Source of the DNA: Flexivirga meconopsidis
GTDB taxonomy: Bacteria; Actinomycetota; Actinomycetes; Actinomycetales; Dermatophilaceae
Direction of reading: 5' to 3'
Assembly: GCF_026162425.1 (NCBI RefSeq)
Contig: NZ_JAOBQJ010000001.1
Span: 806,001 to 870,000 of the forward strand
DNA length: 64,000 bases
Position numbers and translations under genes: made by a program. The notes beneath the pieces were generated by a model. The model did no database searches, was not told the DNA's origin, and saw only the letters and a program-made list of their open reading frames with translations. Below are positions 63,714-64,000 of this stretch, in pieces (position 1 is the stretch's first letter; the number at the start of each line of letters is the position of its first letter).

Positions 63714-64000
63714 CATCTCGTAAGCGGGCGTGGTTGCGCGTCTCGTAAGCGGGGGTGACGTCAGGCGCACTGTTGCTTACGGGATCAGCAAGTCCCGGCC
63801 CATCTCGTAAGCGGGGGTGACGTCAGGCGCACTGTTGCTTACGGGATCCGCGACGGCCGCATCTCGTAAGCGGGGGTGACGTCAGGCGCACTGTCGCTTA
63901 CGGGATCCGCGGCAGGTGCGCGTCTCGTAAGCCAGCGTGCGGTTGCGCGCATCTCGTAAGCGGGGGTGACGCCGGGCGCACTGTTGCTTACGGGATCGGC
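63714..64000. repeat. Palindromic repeat array running off the right end
   Basis: Full units of about 48 bp open TCTCGTAAGCGGGGGTGACG and close CACTGTTGCTTACGGGATC, at about 63740, 63804, 63861 and 63951. Shorter half-units (TCTCGTAAGCGGGCGTGG at about 63717 and TCTCGTAAGCCAGCGTGC at about 63923) alternate. CTCGTAAGC pairs with GCTTACGGG, and a palindrome TGACGTCA lies inside most units. The array continues beyond the window, so its full size is unknown. Confidence 0.88.

Overview
The window is GC-rich DNA from an actinobacterium. It carries mycothiol genes (mshA, mshD), an actinobacterial FurA-KatG pair, an HbhA-like protein with a lysine-rich tail, a DUF2516 protein, an orphan GlnR-like regulator beside mshD, and polyphosphate kinase coupled to a MutT1-type NUDIX/phosphatase. 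Several of these neighbourhoods match gene orders known from Mycobacterium (Rv0474-Rv0476, Rv0486-Rv0489, Rv0818-Rv0819, Rv2984-Rv2985). No mycolate genes are visible. My best guess is a Micrococcales member, perhaps Dermacoccaceae or Intrasporangiaceae; the family is inference. Most of the window is core chromosome, with accessory blocks at about 23.9-33.1 kb.

Layout. 0-12 kb: the N-terminal part of a membrane-anchored protein, XPB-type helicase, HMG-CoA lyase, M13 metallopeptidase, POT peptide transporter, acetyltransferase, helicase-associated protein, acyl-CoA synthetase and an aldose-epimerase-like protein. 12-21 kb: menD, a 51-bp tandem repeat array, the operon treY-treZ-flavodoxin (read leftward), a CapA-like lipoprotein and a small membrane protein. 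21-28 kb: katG with furA, a short REP-like cluster, a PAP2-lipid kinase fusion, and a coupled LLM oxidoreductase/FMN reductase/DUF5996 operon. 28-33 kb: two paralogous TetR genes flanking a glycosyltransferase, then a TetR/MBL hydrolase/carboxymuconolactone decarboxylase cassette that ends at tRNA-Lys(TTT). 33-39.6 kb: two tandem membrane esterases, a Ski2-like helicase with DUF3516-type tail, two hypothetical proteins and a structured intergenic element. 39.7-51.9 kb: the pstSCAB operon with a PHO box, ppk-mutT1, mshD, a GlnR-like regulator, a MoaD/ThiS protein, a membrane protein, a nitrobindin-like protein and an LCP protein. 52-64 kb: YgfZ, a 92-bp tandem repeat array, XRE-hbhA, asparaginase, DUF2516, alpha/beta hydrolase, manA, an AfsR-like regulator, mshA-ybjN-gpmA, and a last repeat array that runs off the right end.

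Functional themes are phosphate and polyphosphate handling (pst, ppk, mutT1), thiol and peroxide defence (mshA, mshD, katG/furA, nitrobindin-like), trehalose from alpha-glucans (treYZ), menaquinone (menD) and the cell envelope (LCP, CapA, HbhA, esterases).

Two patterns go beyond ordinary annotation. First, the octamer GTATGACG (or CGTCATAC) occurs at least 37 times on both strands, in every reading phase and between genes, and some copies force the rare ATA isoleucine codon. Second, several different families of palindromic repeats, three of them arranged as tandem or near-tandem arrays, sit in the gene junctions.
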